Positions 9,106 to 17,622 of a stretch of DNA of 64,000 nucleotides are shown in pieces. The stretch is from Marinobacterium stanieri. GTDB lineage: Bacteria > Pseudomonadota > Gammaproteobacteria > Pseudomonadales > Balneatricaceae. The notes beneath the pieces are model-generated. The model was not told the origin of the DNA. It did no database searches and saw only the letters and a program-made list of their open reading frames with translations. The DNA lies in contig NZ_FTMN01000013.1 of the NCBI RefSeq assembly GCF_900155945.1, positions 1-64,000 of the forward strand, written 5' to 3'. Both the position numbers and the translations under genes were made by a program. Numbering within the stretch: position 1 is the stretch's first letter; each line of letters starts with the position of its first letter.

Positions 9106-9320
9106 GCCCTAAAGTTAGTACACTGAAAGTGTAATCTTACCGTATTTGGGCCATTGCAGCTTTGGATTTCCCAACCCCAGATAAATCGAAGAAAAATTCT
9201 CGCCCTCCTAGTGATCAACTACGAATGCTGTCGCCCAGTTACTTATCCAAGCCAACCTTCCAAAATATTTTCGTTAGCCCAATTCTTTGTTTTGAGTAAC
9301 GATTCAGAAATAAATAGTAC

Positions 9321-9370
9321 GCCCCAATATGCTGACGCTACACATACAAAATGTCAGCCCATTTTGGGGC
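9321..9370. repeat. imperfect inverted repeat at the 3' end of the recombinase gene
   Basis: gccccaatatgctgac (9321-9336) pairs with gtcagcccattttggggc (9353-9370) around a 16-base loop, and overlaps the stop codon of the recombinase. It could be a terminator without a T-run or part of a recombination site. Confidence 0.4.
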
Positions 9371-10409
9371 CATTAGAGCCGGCGCCGATACGTCCGGGGA
9401 AATCAGGTGCAGTCCGCTCACCGGCAACCTGCCGTACTCGTGACACATCGTCCGGATCTGCCTCGATCATGCTTTCATTGCCTCGACCGTATTTACGCCG
9501 CCCATAATGCTCGGTGGCCGTTCTATCGGTGGCATGTCCCATGATGGCGGCAAGCACATCCAGTGGCACTCTATCTTTTTTTAAGTTCGCAGAGACCTGG
9601 TGCCGTCCAGAGTACAGGCTGGGTTTGCGCTTGCGCGTGGGCCATAGCTTAGAGGTGGTATAGGTCATGCAGGACGTACAGGACTTCTGGTACCGCTCAA
9701 AGTCGGCTTCAGAACTTAATTGCTTAACTGACCTGTAATGTCTTAGAAGGGCAAGCTTCTTTTCTTCCGTTAGTCCCCTCAGGCGAAGGGTTCGGTTTTG
9801 GCCGTTAGCACGACCGTTGCTTGCCTTGCCATTCTTTACGGTCAGCACGATGGTGTCAAGCACTACTCCGGGCTCAGTCTCGTCTGATTCCATCTCCATT
9901 ACGGTACCCCACCATTCAGAGGGCCTCATTCCAGTGGTCTCAGTCGCACTCAGGAAGCATAGAGTAGCCATGGGGACCGATCCCTCTTCGGTGCCAAACT
10001 GTTCCAGGTGTCGTTCATGGGATGCCAGCAGGGCAGTGCTCAGCTCTGTCCACTCATCTGTGCCCAAGGACTTTTTCTTGTTAGCACTGGTGCGTGTCGC
10101 TTCAGAGCATTCATCTGTTTTGATGGCCCTGATCTGATTCGCCAGTGCCTCTTCGCCTTCTACTGACTCCATATACCACGCGAGTGCAGCACGATTCTGA
10201 CGCCATGCAGGTACCGATACCGTTTCTCGGTATGACTCCAGCCAAGTTAGGAGGCGTGTTTGATGCAGGTCCCAGTCACAATTGGTCTCAGTAAGAAAGG
10301 CATTCAAACGACCCACAGCACGATTATGGTAGGCCTGTTCGGTTTTTGATTCGCGAGTTGGTTGGTAGTTGTCAGTTAGTCTGTCAGGAGGTGTGAATTT
10401 AGACACCAT
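9354..10409 (-). CDS. tyrosine-type site-specific recombinase/integrase
   Basis: About 351 residues. The C-terminal half carries the tyrosine recombinase signatures: first catalytic Arg in TETTGMRPSEW, the box II region SGRHQVSANLKK (in place of the usual HxLRH), and MGHATDRTATEHYGRRKYG with the H and the nucleophile Tyr. The N-terminal half looks like a SAM-like core-binding domain. Start at the ATG 10409 with a ggag site upstream; three bases further up a TTG is in frame. The divergent box II makes it an unusual family member. No tRNA or clear attachment site is next to it, so it may resolve or integrate the element or be a relic of an earlier insertion. Confidence 0.8.
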   Translation of the reverse strand: MVSKFTPPDRLTDNYQPTRESKTEQAYHNRAVGRLNAFLTETNCDWDLHQTRLLTWLESYRETVSVPAWRQNRAALAWYMESVEGEEALANQIRAIKTDECSEATRTSANKKKSLGTDEWTELSTALLASHERHLEQFGTEEGSVPMATLCFLSATETTGMRPSEWWGTVMEMESDETEPGVVLDTIVLTVKNGKASNGRANGQNRTLRLRGLTEEKKLALLRHYRSVKQLSSEADFERYQKSCTSCMTYTTSKLWPTRKRKPSLYSGRHQVSANLKKDRVPLDVLAAIMGHATDRTATEHYGRRKYGRGNESMIEADPDDVSRVRQVAGERTAPDFPGRIGAGSNGPKMG

Positions 10410-10473
10410 CAATAAAGGTCTCCAAGGCAGGTATCAAACATATAGCCCCCACGTTACAACCGACATATTCAAA

Positions 10474-10512
10474 GCGTTACTTCCAATAAGGCGCGGGGCG
10501 TTACTTCCAATA
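10474..10512. repeat. pair of 15-bp direct repeats
   Basis: gcgttacttccaata occurs at 10474-10488 and 10498-10512, a period of 24 bp, about 65 bp upstream of the recombinase start. Only two perfect copies are present, with a weaker acgttacaac at 10451. They could be recombinase arm sites or a regulator site. Confidence 0.6.
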
Positions 10513-10774
10513 TGAAAACGCCATGATATGGGCGCCATCTTCCCACTACACCGGTATTGGTTCAAGGCTGATAGTGTTTGCCTAGATACCTAATTCAGTG
10601 CATTAGATCCTTTTTGGTCTTCTTAAAACAGGTCTTGGGAGTACTGCTTGCTGTTGGATCGGTCCATCCAGGTGAATTGATTGAAGTAGGCATGGAAAGT
10701 CTCGCTGAGAGAGGGCCGGCTTAACTGCATCTAATAGCACGGCATAAATGCACTGCATGCCCTGCATTATCAGG

Positions 10775-10840
10775 GTTGGCGCTTTCATGGCTGTGCTGTG
10801 GAGCCTGCATGGCGCTTCTGTGGCGCTTCTGCAGCGCCAC
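10775..10840. promoter_or_regulatory. TGGCGCTT octamer array upstream of dotD
   Basis: TGGCGCTT occurs at 10777-10784, 10810-10817 and 10821-10828; the last two are exactly 11 bp apart. An inverted part-copy (gcgccac) lies at 10834-10840. A 12-base stretch, gttggcgctttc, is identical to one upstream of the gene at 16.87 kb, where two octamers are also 11 bp apart. This suggests cooperative binding of one regulator to both regions. Confidence 0.5.
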
Positions 10841-10960
10841 GGTAACGTTTTGCTGGCACTTATGCGGTGTTATGGAGGTGATTTGAAGGTGCTTTGCTTC
10901 ACTGCAATGGGGTTTTGTGGTGTAATGTTCGTATGGTTAACTAATATGATATATCCGCCT

Positions 10961-11482
10961 ATGAACTCCCCACGCTTACGTCTTGTTTTAGCCAGTGCTG
11001 GGCTTGTGCTTTCAGGGTGTGCTGCAAATACCCCAGAGCCAGCTCCAGTAAGCAGTAACATGCTTTATGACAGTGACCCCGCTTTGCAGCAGCTGGTATC
11101 AGTTGCTCAGGCGGTCCACTCCCGTGATGCAATACATGATTCAGTTCTGACTCAGAAATATCAGATAGAAGAAGAACAGCAACTGTCCGTTCAGGCTTTA
11201 CCTGCCGACATGCGACGAATCATCAGTTTCCCAGGAGGCCAGCAGCTACCTTTGGAAACAGTGCTCAAGCATCTGGCGCAAGCGGGAGGGATGTCATACC
11301 TATCTCCTCAAGGAATAAGACCTTTAAGCAATATCTATGTGTTCTTTGATGACCAATTGAGAACCGTGGGTGAGTATGTAGCAGACGCTGGGCGCCAGGC
11401 AGGATACCGAGCAGATGTGGTGCTGGATCTGACGATAGACCCCCCCTCTGTCCAGATTCAATACAAGGAGCCGCGACTGTGA
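10961..11482 (+). CDS. dotD: DotD/TraH-like outer-membrane lipoprotein of the I-type secretion system
   Basis: About 173 residues. The N-terminus is a lipoprotein signal with lipobox LVLSGC. The C-terminal domain (LPLETVLKHLAQAGGMSYLS to the end) has the secretin N-domain-like fold of DotD/TraH. DotD is part of the outer-membrane core with DotC and DotH. The ATG at 10961 puts the signal peptide at the start; an in-frame ATG at 10946 is possible, and the longer frame from 10748 would run through the octamer array. It overlaps dotC by 4 bases and begins the conserved order dotD-dotC-dotB-icmT (traH-I-J-K in IncI plasmids). Confidence 0.85.
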   Translation: MNSPRLRLVLASAGLVLSGCAANTPEPAPVSSNMLYDSDPALQQLVSVAQAVHSRDAIHDSVLTQKYQIEEEQQLSVQALPADMRRIISFPGGQQLPLETVLKHLAQAGGMSYLSPQGIRPLSNIYVFFDDQLRTVGEYVADAGRQAGYRADVVLDLTIDPPSVQIQYKEPRL

Positions 11483-12375
11483 AGCAGATCTGTTCTGTAT
11501 CAGCGCTGGCGCTGGCTATCGCTGCACCTTCTATGTCTGGGTGTGCCAGTAATGAGCCGAGTTCACAGAACATGGCTGTTCCATCCATTGCTGAAGCCAG
11601 TGCAGCAAAAGCGAATTGGGGAGGGAATGTCTCTCTCAGCAGCGCAATAGCATTAACAACCCAAGAGGGCGCAGGATCTGAATCACTTAATGACCTCATT
11701 GGTGAAGGTACGCGCTACCAGGCACTCAATGATGTAGCAGTGTCATTTGGTACACGGGTCGGTTTGTACGAGCGGCGAAACCAGCTGAATGCAATTCTAA
11801 TGAAGACGCAGCCGCAGCTGGGCCGGATCTATGATTTCTCCCAATACCTTCTGCCTGGCAATGTCTTTCCCCCGGTGATGAGCCAAACACAGGGGATGAT
11901 CCAGAAAAAAGGCCGTAAAGAACTCCAGTCTACCCGGCACAGCTATCACATGCTGACCGAGGCTGTTGTCCTCATCGAGCCCCCTTCCTATTTGAATTAT
12001 CTCGTTCGCCACTACCCAGAACCTTCGCTGCCAACAGGATTCCGTCTACCTCGTACTCCAGTGGAACGGGATAACTGGGCGTTTTGGGTTAAGGAAGGCT
12101 GGACCATCGGACGTAAGCAAGCAGACCTGCAGTTCAATGCAGATCTGGCTCGCCTAAAGCGTGATTTAACGGGTGTGCGTCTATTTCATCAGCTGGTGGC
12201 AACGGGCGTGATTGCGATGCCCAAGATGGCCAAACAGGATTTCGGGGTTGTCGTATCAGAAGATGGGCGATCTCTGAACATCGGGGAGACAGTCGTTTCA
12301 ATTGTGAAACCAGCCGCTTTCAACGCCAGTGCTGAATGGGATGCCATTACTGAACAGGTCCAGGTGGGTGAGTGA
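11479..12375 (+). CDS. dotC: DotC/TraI-like core complex lipoprotein
   Basis: 298 residues with signal segment SALALAIAAPSMSGC; the Cys in SGCAS is the likely lipidation site. Typical DotC features follow: RYQALNDVAVSFGTRVGLYERR near residue 75, YDFSQYLLPGNVFPPV, and a C-terminal stretch with WVKEGWTIGRKQADLQFNA. DotC helps place DotH in the outer membrane. The start overlaps the end of dotD (translational coupling) and the stop overlaps the dotB start. Confidence 0.9.
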   Translation: MKQICSVSALALAIAAPSMSGCASNEPSSQNMAVPSIAEASAAKANWGGNVSLSSAIALTTQEGAGSESLNDLIGEGTRYQALNDVAVSFGTRVGLYERRNQLNAILMKTQPQLGRIYDFSQYLLPGNVFPPVMSQTQGMIQKKGRKELQSTRHSYHMLTEAVVLIEPPSYLNYLVRHYPEPSLPTGFRLPRTPVERDNWAFWVKEGWTIGRKQADLQFNADLARLKRDLTGVRLFHQLVATGVIAMPKMAKQDFGVVVSEDGRSLNIGETVVSIVKPAAFNASAEWDAITEQVQVGE

Positions 12376-13697
12376 TGAGCAGTAGTGAAAATGAACAAAA
12401 AGCTCGTTTTACCGGGACTCAGGTTCCCCTGCAGGATCTACCGTCAATTGTGGGCCCTAACGTGTTTGAAAACCTGCTGACAGTATGTAGGGATCACAAT
12501 GCCTCAGACGTGATTTTCAGGTCCGGAAGCACTGTACGCGCAAGGGTTAACGGTACACTGCAGGCCGTAACCAAGGTGGAGATTGATAAGGAGTCCATCG
12601 AGCGTTTCATTCAGGAATCAGAGTCTCTGGCTACTGTAACTAATATCGGTGCCGGCCATCCTCGATCTCTGGCCTATGTTGTCAGTGGTGAGCGCCGCCG
12701 TGACCGCTATCGTCTGCAGGCTACATCCGTTAATGAAGGTATGGCTGACGATGGTATACGTTTGGTTGCCCGTCCGATCTCTAGCCGACCGCCACGGTTG
12801 GATGATCTCAACCTTCCACCGGACCTTGTTGAAGCGCTGACAACTAACCGCAACAAGGGAATCATCCTTGTGACTGGTGAAACCGGCTCTGGTAAGTCAA
12901 CAGTGCTAGGAGCTGCGCTGGATCAGAAGGCTCGAAATGAAGCCCTGCATATCACTACCGTTGAAGATCCAATTGAATTCAACCTGTTCTATTTGAATGA
13001 CGAGACTCAATCCAGCGTAAGCCAGTCTGGCTTGAATACACACGTTCGATCCTTCCCTGATGCGATTAAAGGTCTGATGCGTGATAACCCAGACGTGATC
13101 ATGGTGGGGGAGTTGCGTGACCAGGATACGATTCGCCTGGCTGCAGAAGCCTCACGAACCGGCCACTTGGTTTACAGCACGCTGCACGTAAACGCAGCTG
13201 CTGCCGTGATAGACCGTATCTGCGTTAGCTTCCCTGACTCAGAGCGCATGGCGATCGCCGCATCAATAATAGACGCGCTTAGAACAGTCCTTAACCAGGA
13301 GCTGGTTCCGAAGCTATGTAGCTGCGCCACGCCCTATGACCGACTCGATAGCATTATCAATGACAGTGGTGTTGATCTTGACGGAATTCGACAGCCGGCA
13401 GGGTGTGATGCTTGCAACCACACGGGCTACAGCGGCCGACAGCCCCTGATGGAGTATGTCGTCTTACGTGATGATGGGCGAGATGCCTTGTTGCGTGAAC
13501 TCATGAATGGCGGGATGGCAGGCGTTACCCACCTCTTAAGCAGCCTGGTTAAGAAGCACGGTTTGACCAAGCTGGAGAGCGCTAAACAAGCGGTCGAGAC
13601 CGGCAAGATTGCCCCCGACGTTTTCAAATCAGTGCTCGTTGAAACACAGGCTATGGACATCATTGCAGGAGGCGCAAATGGCCAGCGCAATGACTGA
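12375..13697 (+). CDS. dotB: DotB/TraJ-like secretion ATPase
   Basis: About 440 residues of the PilT/VirB11 superfamily. Walker A GETGSGKST (~170), an Asp box ITTVEDPIEF, Walker B DVIMVGELRDQDT and a His box GHLVYSTLHVNAA are all present. Near the C-terminus two Cys pairs (CSCATPYD and CDACNHTGYSGR) resemble the zinc-binding motif of PilB-type ATPases. DotB cycles between cytosol and the inner-membrane complex and is needed for substrate transfer. The ATG at 12375 overlaps the dotC stop; a GTG at 12372 is in frame. Confidence 0.93.
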   Translation: MSSSENEQKARFTGTQVPLQDLPSIVGPNVFENLLTVCRDHNASDVIFRSGSTVRARVNGTLQAVTKVEIDKESIERFIQESESLATVTNIGAGHPRSLAYVVSGERRRDRYRLQATSVNEGMADDGIRLVARPISSRPPRLDDLNLPPDLVEALTTNRNKGIILVTGETGSGKSTVLGAALDQKARNEALHITTVEDPIEFNLFYLNDETQSSVSQSGLNTHVRSFPDAIKGLMRDNPDVIMVGELRDQDTIRLAAEASRTGHLVYSTLHVNAAAAVIDRICVSFPDSERMAIAASIIDALRTVLNQELVPKLCSCATPYDRLDSIINDSGVDLDGIRQPAGCDACNHTGYSGRQPLMEYVVLRDDGRDALLRELMNGGMAGVTHLLSSLVKKHGLTKLESAKQAVETGKIAPDVFKSVLVETQAMDIIAGGANGQRND

Positions 13698-13998
13698 ACA
13701 GGAACAGATCGTTGAAGGGCATATATCTCGACTGAAATGGTGGATCACCGCACAGCCTACACGGTTTTTAGGTATGAGCGGGGAGCCATTTGCAGCCATG
13801 GTGCTTATACCCGTTTTCCCGTTCCCTGGCTTCATCAAGTTCGTAATGTTCCTCGTCATGCTGAACATCATTATGAGTTTGATCTTCCGAAAGACCATGG
13901 TGACGTTTTTGATTTGGATAAAGCGTCAGATCACAGATAACAGAATGCGCGTCTATAGCGTGAAAGACAGTAAGGCACGCTTCAATGGATACTACTGA
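13678..13998 (+). CDS. icmT: IcmT/TraK-like small inner-membrane protein
   Basis: 106 residues. An aggagg ribosome site precedes the ATG, and the gene overlaps the end of dotB by 20 bases. Two close hydrophobic helices (residues ~38-67, including FVMFLVMLNIIMSLIF) are followed by a basic C-terminus, and the N-terminus has ISRLKWWITAQPTRFLG. IcmT/TraK has this size and topology and follows DotB in IncI and Legionella loci. The assignment rests on size, topology and position as much as on sequence. Confidence 0.7.
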   Translation: MASAMTEQEQIVEGHISRLKWWITAQPTRFLGMSGEPFAAMVLIPVFPFPGFIKFVMFLVMLNIIMSLIFRKTMVTFLIWIKRQITDNRMRVYSVKDSKARFNGYY

Positions 13999-14008
13999 GG
14001 ACAACAAA

Positions 14009-15175
14009 ATGAGCGACCATAATGCCCACGACTACTTTAAAGGTAAGAGCGTTCAGGAATACCTGGCGGAGATGAATCAGTATCACTTCGAAGGTGAGTT
14101 GATTGTCCCGTTAGTGGCTATCGATGACGGCTACGCTCAATACAACTCTGCTCTCATGGTCATTGAGATGGCTGATGGCGAAGCCAAGTTGAAGATCGTT
14201 GAAGATCGAATGCCTGCCCTGGCTTCACGAGGCCGACACACTGCTGGTATGGCTGGTGGGGCTTTGAATTTGTATGGCCGCGTAGATACAGGTGAGGAAT
14301 ACACTGTTTCCCAGTACCTGGCTAATCCAGAAGATACCCGTACTGATGACTACGCAACAACAACTCTTAACCTGATGCTGGTCCATGCAGCCCTTGATCG
14401 TTTGGGTTTGGCTGGAGAAGAAGTGGCAATTGCAACTGGTCTGCCGCTCAAGCAGTACATGGCCGGTGATGACGAACGTAATACGCGACTGATTGATAAG
14501 AAATGCGCAAACCTGATGAGCCCTTGCTACATCGGTACCGGATCTAAGCCCTCAGCCATTGTGCATTCAGTAAAGGTATACCCGGAAGCTGTTTGCGGGA
14601 TGATCGACTACCTGGTGGACGAATATGGTGATAACCGCGAAGGGGTGGATCCCAATGTTGTTCGTTTGGGGTTGGACATCGGTGGTAACACGACCGATAT
14701 GGCCATCATCCTGCCTGGCAATCAGGTAGGTGCACGTCAAACAATCAAGTATGGGGTGTCACACGTCAAAGATCGTCTTCGACAGCTGATGAATGCCCGA
14801 TTCGACCTTCATCCTGATGAAGCCATGCTGGAAGAAGCCCTTCGGACTGGGTTTGTGCAGTGGTTCGGGGGGGAGAAGGAGAATGTGGAAGCCGAAGTAC
14901 GCGATGCGATTTCAACCGTAATGGACCCAATCCTGGAAGCGGTTAAGGCGTTCATGCGCGATTTCCCGAGCCTGCGCGAGATCATTGGCTTTGGTGGTGG
15001 CATGGCGCTTATGCAGAACAGCATCCGTGAGCGATACAAGAACATCATCATTCTTGATAACCCAGACGGCGCAAATGCACGCGGTGCTTTGAAATACTCT
15101 CTCCTGTCTGACCTGGAAGAGATCATGGAACAAGTAAACAACAGTCGCGCACTGCGTGCGCAGAAGTCAGCGTAA
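14009..15175 (+). CDS. actin-like ATPase of the ParM/StbA type
   Basis: About 388 residues with actin-fold signatures: phosphate-1 loop VAIDDGYAQYNSA (~30), phosphate-2 loop GLDIGGNTTDMAII (~223), and adenosine loop IIGFGGGMALM (~325). ParM-type proteins polymerise to push plasmid copies apart with a DNA-binding adaptor. Here the gene sits directly behind icmT and before a tailed small protein, in one operon with the secretion genes. It may thus be a segregation pair carried in the transfer operon, or an actin-like scaffold for the conjugation machine. The gagg site favours the ATG at 14009 over the in-frame ATG at 13985. Confidence 0.82.
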   Translation: MSDHNAHDYFKGKSVQEYLAEMNQYHFEGELIVPLVAIDDGYAQYNSALMVIEMADGEAKLKIVEDRMPALASRGRHTAGMAGGALNLYGRVDTGEEYTVSQYLANPEDTRTDDYATTTLNLMLVHAALDRLGLAGEEVAIATGLPLKQYMAGDDERNTRLIDKKCANLMSPCYIGTGSKPSAIVHSVKVYPEAVCGMIDYLVDEYGDNREGVDPNVVRLGLDIGGNTTDMAIILPGNQVGARQTIKYGVSHVKDRLRQLMNARFDLHPDEAMLEEALRTGFVQWFGGEKENVEAEVRDAISTVMDPILEAVKAFMRDFPSLREIIGFGGGMALMQNSIRERYKNIIILDNPDGANARGALKYSLLSDLEEIMEQVNNSRALRAQKSA

Positions 15176-15189
15176 GGGGGCCCTGAACA

Positions 15190-15873
15190 ATGGCTCTTCC
15201 GAAGATGTATATCACAGCCCCTACGAATCCAAACCGGCTCGAAAAGGCGGTCTGGAGCCAATATGCGAAAACACCTAGACATCATAAGAGCCTGGGTATG
15301 TTGCGCTTGCTACAGGGTGGCCAAGTGTTGGAAGAGTTGGGCTTGCTCGATGTCGTCATTGGTATTGTGTCTAACGACGAGATCAATGGCGACAAGGAGC
15401 TGATTGCTGCTCTGTTGAGAGGTGCATTGGGCAAAACAAGTAAAACTGCTTCTGCTAGTCAGCTTGAAACAGAGTCCCCGGGAACTGCGCAACCAAATGG
15501 CCAAAAGGCGGCGGAACAATGCAATGCGGAAGCACATGCATCTGAGCCGGCGCTTTTGCCACCTGAGACTGCCGCAGACCAGGCAAGGGATCTGGTCGAA
15601 TCCGAGGAGGGAGCAATGGAGACCGCCTTAGATGGGCTTGATCAATGTGCTTCAGAAGGGGCTTACAAGCATCATCAAGAAGAACCCCAGGAACAAAAGC
15701 AATCGAACAGTGAATTAAAACCAGAGGAGCCGCCAGCATTCTCTGAAACACATGAAGTGACGGATCAAAATGAGCCCGTAAGCAGCAGTGGGGGCGATAC
15801 CTCTGCATCGGGTTCAGGCAGTCAACGTCGAAGAAGGAACCGGTCATCAAGTGTTATGGGAATGATGGGGTGA
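15190..15873 (+). CDS. possible adaptor partner of the actin-like ATPase, disordered with basic tail
   Basis: 227 residues, no recognised family. Residues ~1-80 look folded and helical (RLEKAVWSQYAKTPRHHKSL, then GMLRLLQGGQVLEELGLLDVV), the size of a ribbon-helix-helix or similar ParR-type domain. Residues ~85-205 are low-complexity, rich in Glu, Gln, Ala and Ser. The end is strongly basic then hydrophobic: SQRRRRNRSSSVMGMMG. In ParM systems the adaptor gene follows parM and its C-terminus binds the filament, so an adaptor role is a reasonable guess. A similar SPSVMGM end occurs on the nuclease encoded at 58.7-60.2 kb. The start overlaps nothing; the stop overlaps the next gene's region. Confidence 0.55.
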   Translation: MALPKMYITAPTNPNRLEKAVWSQYAKTPRHHKSLGMLRLLQGGQVLEELGLLDVVIGIVSNDEINGDKELIAALLRGALGKTSKTASASQLETESPGTAQPNGQKAAEQCNAEAHASEPALLPPETAADQARDLVESEEGAMETALDGLDQCASEGAYKHHQEEPQEQKQSNSELKPEEPPAFSETHEVTDQNEPVSSSGGDTSASGSGSQRRRRNRSSSVMGMMG

Positions 15874-15878
15874 AATAT

Positions 15879-16589
15879 ATGAAACGTAACTTAGGTATCG
15901 CTGCCCTGATCGGCACAATCGCTCTGTCGCTTGGGACAGAGGCACAGGCAAGGCTAGTCATCATCCAACATGATCAAGCTGCCATCATCAAAGAGCAGGA
16001 ACGGGAAAAGGCAGAACTGGAGGCAAAGCTGGAGGCTGAGCAGCTGGCACGGATCCAGGAGAAGGAAGAGGAAATAAAGGCTGTAGAAGAGGCGAAGGTA
16101 CGATTCGATGTAAACAGTTACCAGGTTGTGGCTGATCGAACAGAAAAGATCATCAACCACTTCGGTGTTCCACCGACGCAACTGCCGGCACATGGTGGCG
16201 CTGGTTTGGGAAGCAGCCCATTGTGGATCTCGCTAAATGCAATTGTTCCGGATGGATGGCGCGTCTATATGGATAAGAGCATCGATGCCCAAGCCAAGGT
16301 TGCATGGAATGGCCACGGAAAGAACTGGATTGCAGTGTTGTACGAAATCGGCGTGAAGCAGCGCTATGTGTACGACATCGACTGGAACCAGCATTTGGTC
16401 CTGGTGAAGCCCCGTGTGTCTGTTGTAGATCCTCTGCGCGAGGAAATGACTGAGAGGGCACAGGAGGCCAAGAAAACTCACATCATCATTGAAGCCGATA
16501 GTGCAGATCTTCCAGAGGAGGGTGATGGGGTGTTGGTCATAAATGGCCGTGCGGTAAAAGTCAGGCGTGCCAGGTCACTGGAAGATTGA
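15879..16589 (+). CDS. secreted protein with coiled coil and TcpQ/PilL-like C-terminal domain
   Basis: About 236 residues. Signal peptide (IAALIGTIALSLGTEAQA), then a charged coiled coil (~residues 35-75, runs of E/K/A), then a domain with SLNAIVPDGWRVYMDKSIDA and WNGHGKNWIAVLYEIGVKQR followed by a final strand QHLVLVKP. This pattern resembles the TcpQ/PilL C-terminal domain used by pilus and secretin-associated periplasmic proteins. It could link the inner- and outer-membrane parts of the secretion system. A GTG at 15870 is an alternative start; a terminator follows the gene, so it closes the dotD operon. Confidence 0.55.
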   Translation: MKRNLGIAALIGTIALSLGTEAQARLVIIQHDQAAIIKEQEREKAELEAKLEAEQLARIQEKEEEIKAVEEAKVRFDVNSYQVVADRTEKIINHFGVPPTQLPAHGGAGLGSSPLWISLNAIVPDGWRVYMDKSIDAQAKVAWNGHGKNWIAVLYEIGVKQRYVYDIDWNQHLVLVKPRVSVVDPLREEMTERAQEAKKTHIIIEADSADLPEEGDGVLVINGRAVKVRRARSLED

Positions 16590-16605
16590 ACCATGGATAT
16601 GAAAG

Positions 16606-16629
16606 AAACCACCTTCGGGTGGTTTTTTT
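16606..16629 (+). terminator. rho-independent terminator of the dotD operon
   Basis: Stem aaccacc / ggtggtt with loop ttcg, followed by seven T, 16 bases after the last stop codon of the operon. Confidence 0.9.
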
Positions 16630-16662
16630 ATGGGCGGATGCTAGGGAAGGATGGCTGGAACT

Positions 16663-16716
16663 TTCGTGGCTGATACGTGGCTACTTCGTGGCGCTTTGTT
16701 GGCGCTTTCGTGGTTG
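16663..16716. promoter_or_regulatory. GTGGC / TGGCGCTT repeat array
   Basis: Successive units ttcgtggc, acgtggc, ttcgtggcgcttt and ttggcgctttcgtgg. TGGCGCTT lies at 16689-16696 and 16700-16707, exactly 11 bp apart, as in the region before dotD. It is about 160 bp upstream of the next gene and just after the terminator. Confidence 0.5.
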
Positions 16717-16873
16717 TGAAGGAAAATTGCGAATTAGTGGCATATGTTGTTTCCCTTATCTCTATTTGATGGTAATATATGTGTAGGAAGTTGTTTCTGT
16801 CTAGAGGTAAATTTTAGGCCCCGAGGAGTACATAGAGTGCTTCGTTGGGTGAAAGGAATATTGAGGATGAATT

Positions 16874-17563
16874 ATGAAAGCTAGAACAGGGATTTTAACT
16901 CTTGCTGTTGCGCTCTTTGTGGCTTCATTTCTGACTTTGAGTTATGCAGATGGTGAGTACCGTGGATGGGCTACAGATGACACTGTTAACGAGGGACATG
17001 GAAAAATTCTATTGGAGCATGCACCCTATGAAATTTTAGGTTACATAATCCTAAACAAAGAAATCCATCCTGAAAAATATGACCGATTGTATTTTTTGTA
17101 TAAGGCTTCGATCTATTTGTGTGGAATATCAATAGTGATGTTTCTGTACTGGATTCTATCTTTTGCAGGATTAAATATTATATTAATTGCCTTTTGGATG
17201 ATTTTTTCATATGCGGTCTGTGGTGTTTTTTTAAAAATGTCATACACTGGGGCATTTCGCGTATCAGCCGATTCAGAGCTATTTAAAGGGTTCATAGATT
17301 ACCCACTATTTGAACTATCGGGTATTAAATATCACCTGAAATCAGAGTCAGTGAATACAGCGGTAAAGAATATTGATGATGAAATCAATGACGCTAATAA
17401 TCGAATCAAGCTGCTTCACGAGTGCTTTCCTGATCTGAATGAATCAGAATTTCTCGATGTGTACAAAGAAGTTTTTTTGGATAAGAGGAACAGTGCTTTA
17501 ACGCAAGAATATATGTCGTGCTTGGCGGCTGGAATTAAGCCAAAATGGACACCAGAAAATTGA
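16874..17563 (+). CDS. predicted inner-membrane protein, unknown function
   Basis: 229 residues, not recognised. A signal-like first helix (ILTLAVALFVASFLTLSYA) is followed by an extracytoplasmic loop, two or three hydrophobic helices between residues ~75 and 125 (LYLCGISIVMFLYWIL, LNIILIAFWMIFSYAVCGVF), and a helical C-terminal domain with ESVNTAVKNIDDEINDANNR. It stands alone between two terminators and has the octamer array in its promoter region, so it is probably co-regulated with the transfer genes. It is convergent with dotA. An entry-exclusion or mating-related role is possible but only by position. Confidence 0.7.
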   Translation: MKARTGILTLAVALFVASFLTLSYADGEYRGWATDDTVNEGHGKILLEHAPYEILGYIILNKEIHPEKYDRLYFLYKASIYLCGISIVMFLYWILSFAGLNIILIAFWMIFSYAVCGVFLKMSYTGAFRVSADSELFKGFIDYPLFELSGIKYHLKSESVNTAVKNIDDEINDANNRIKLLHECFPDLNESEFLDVYKEVFLDKRNSALTQEYMSCLAAGIKPKWTPEN

Positions 17564-17578
17564 TTATAGTTTATGATT

Positions 17579-17608
17579 AAAAAAGGGAGCTTAATAGCTC
17601 CCTTTTTC
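17579..17608. terminator. bidirectional terminator between the membrane-protein gene and dotA
   Basis: Stem agggagc / gctccct with loop ttaata, flanked by an A-run on the left and a T-run on the right, between two convergent genes. Confidence 0.9.
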
Positions 17609-17622
17609 TATGTTACTAACCT

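Larger units (their letters stand above)
10410..10960. other. intergenic control region upstream of the dotD operon
   Basis: About 550 bases without a supported gene. It holds the paired repeat gcgttacttccaata (10474 and 10498) and, further down, an array of TGGCGCTT octamers. The final 60 bases are AT-richer (ttaactaatatgatatatccg) and probably contain the promoter or leader for dotD. Confidence 0.55.

Noticed and set aside
9154-9507. 117-residue plus-strand frame before and inside the recombinase end
   Set aside because: Overlaps the recombinase C-terminus with no support of its own.
10474-10512. iterons of a replication origin
   Set aside because: Only two copies and no replication initiator gene nearby.
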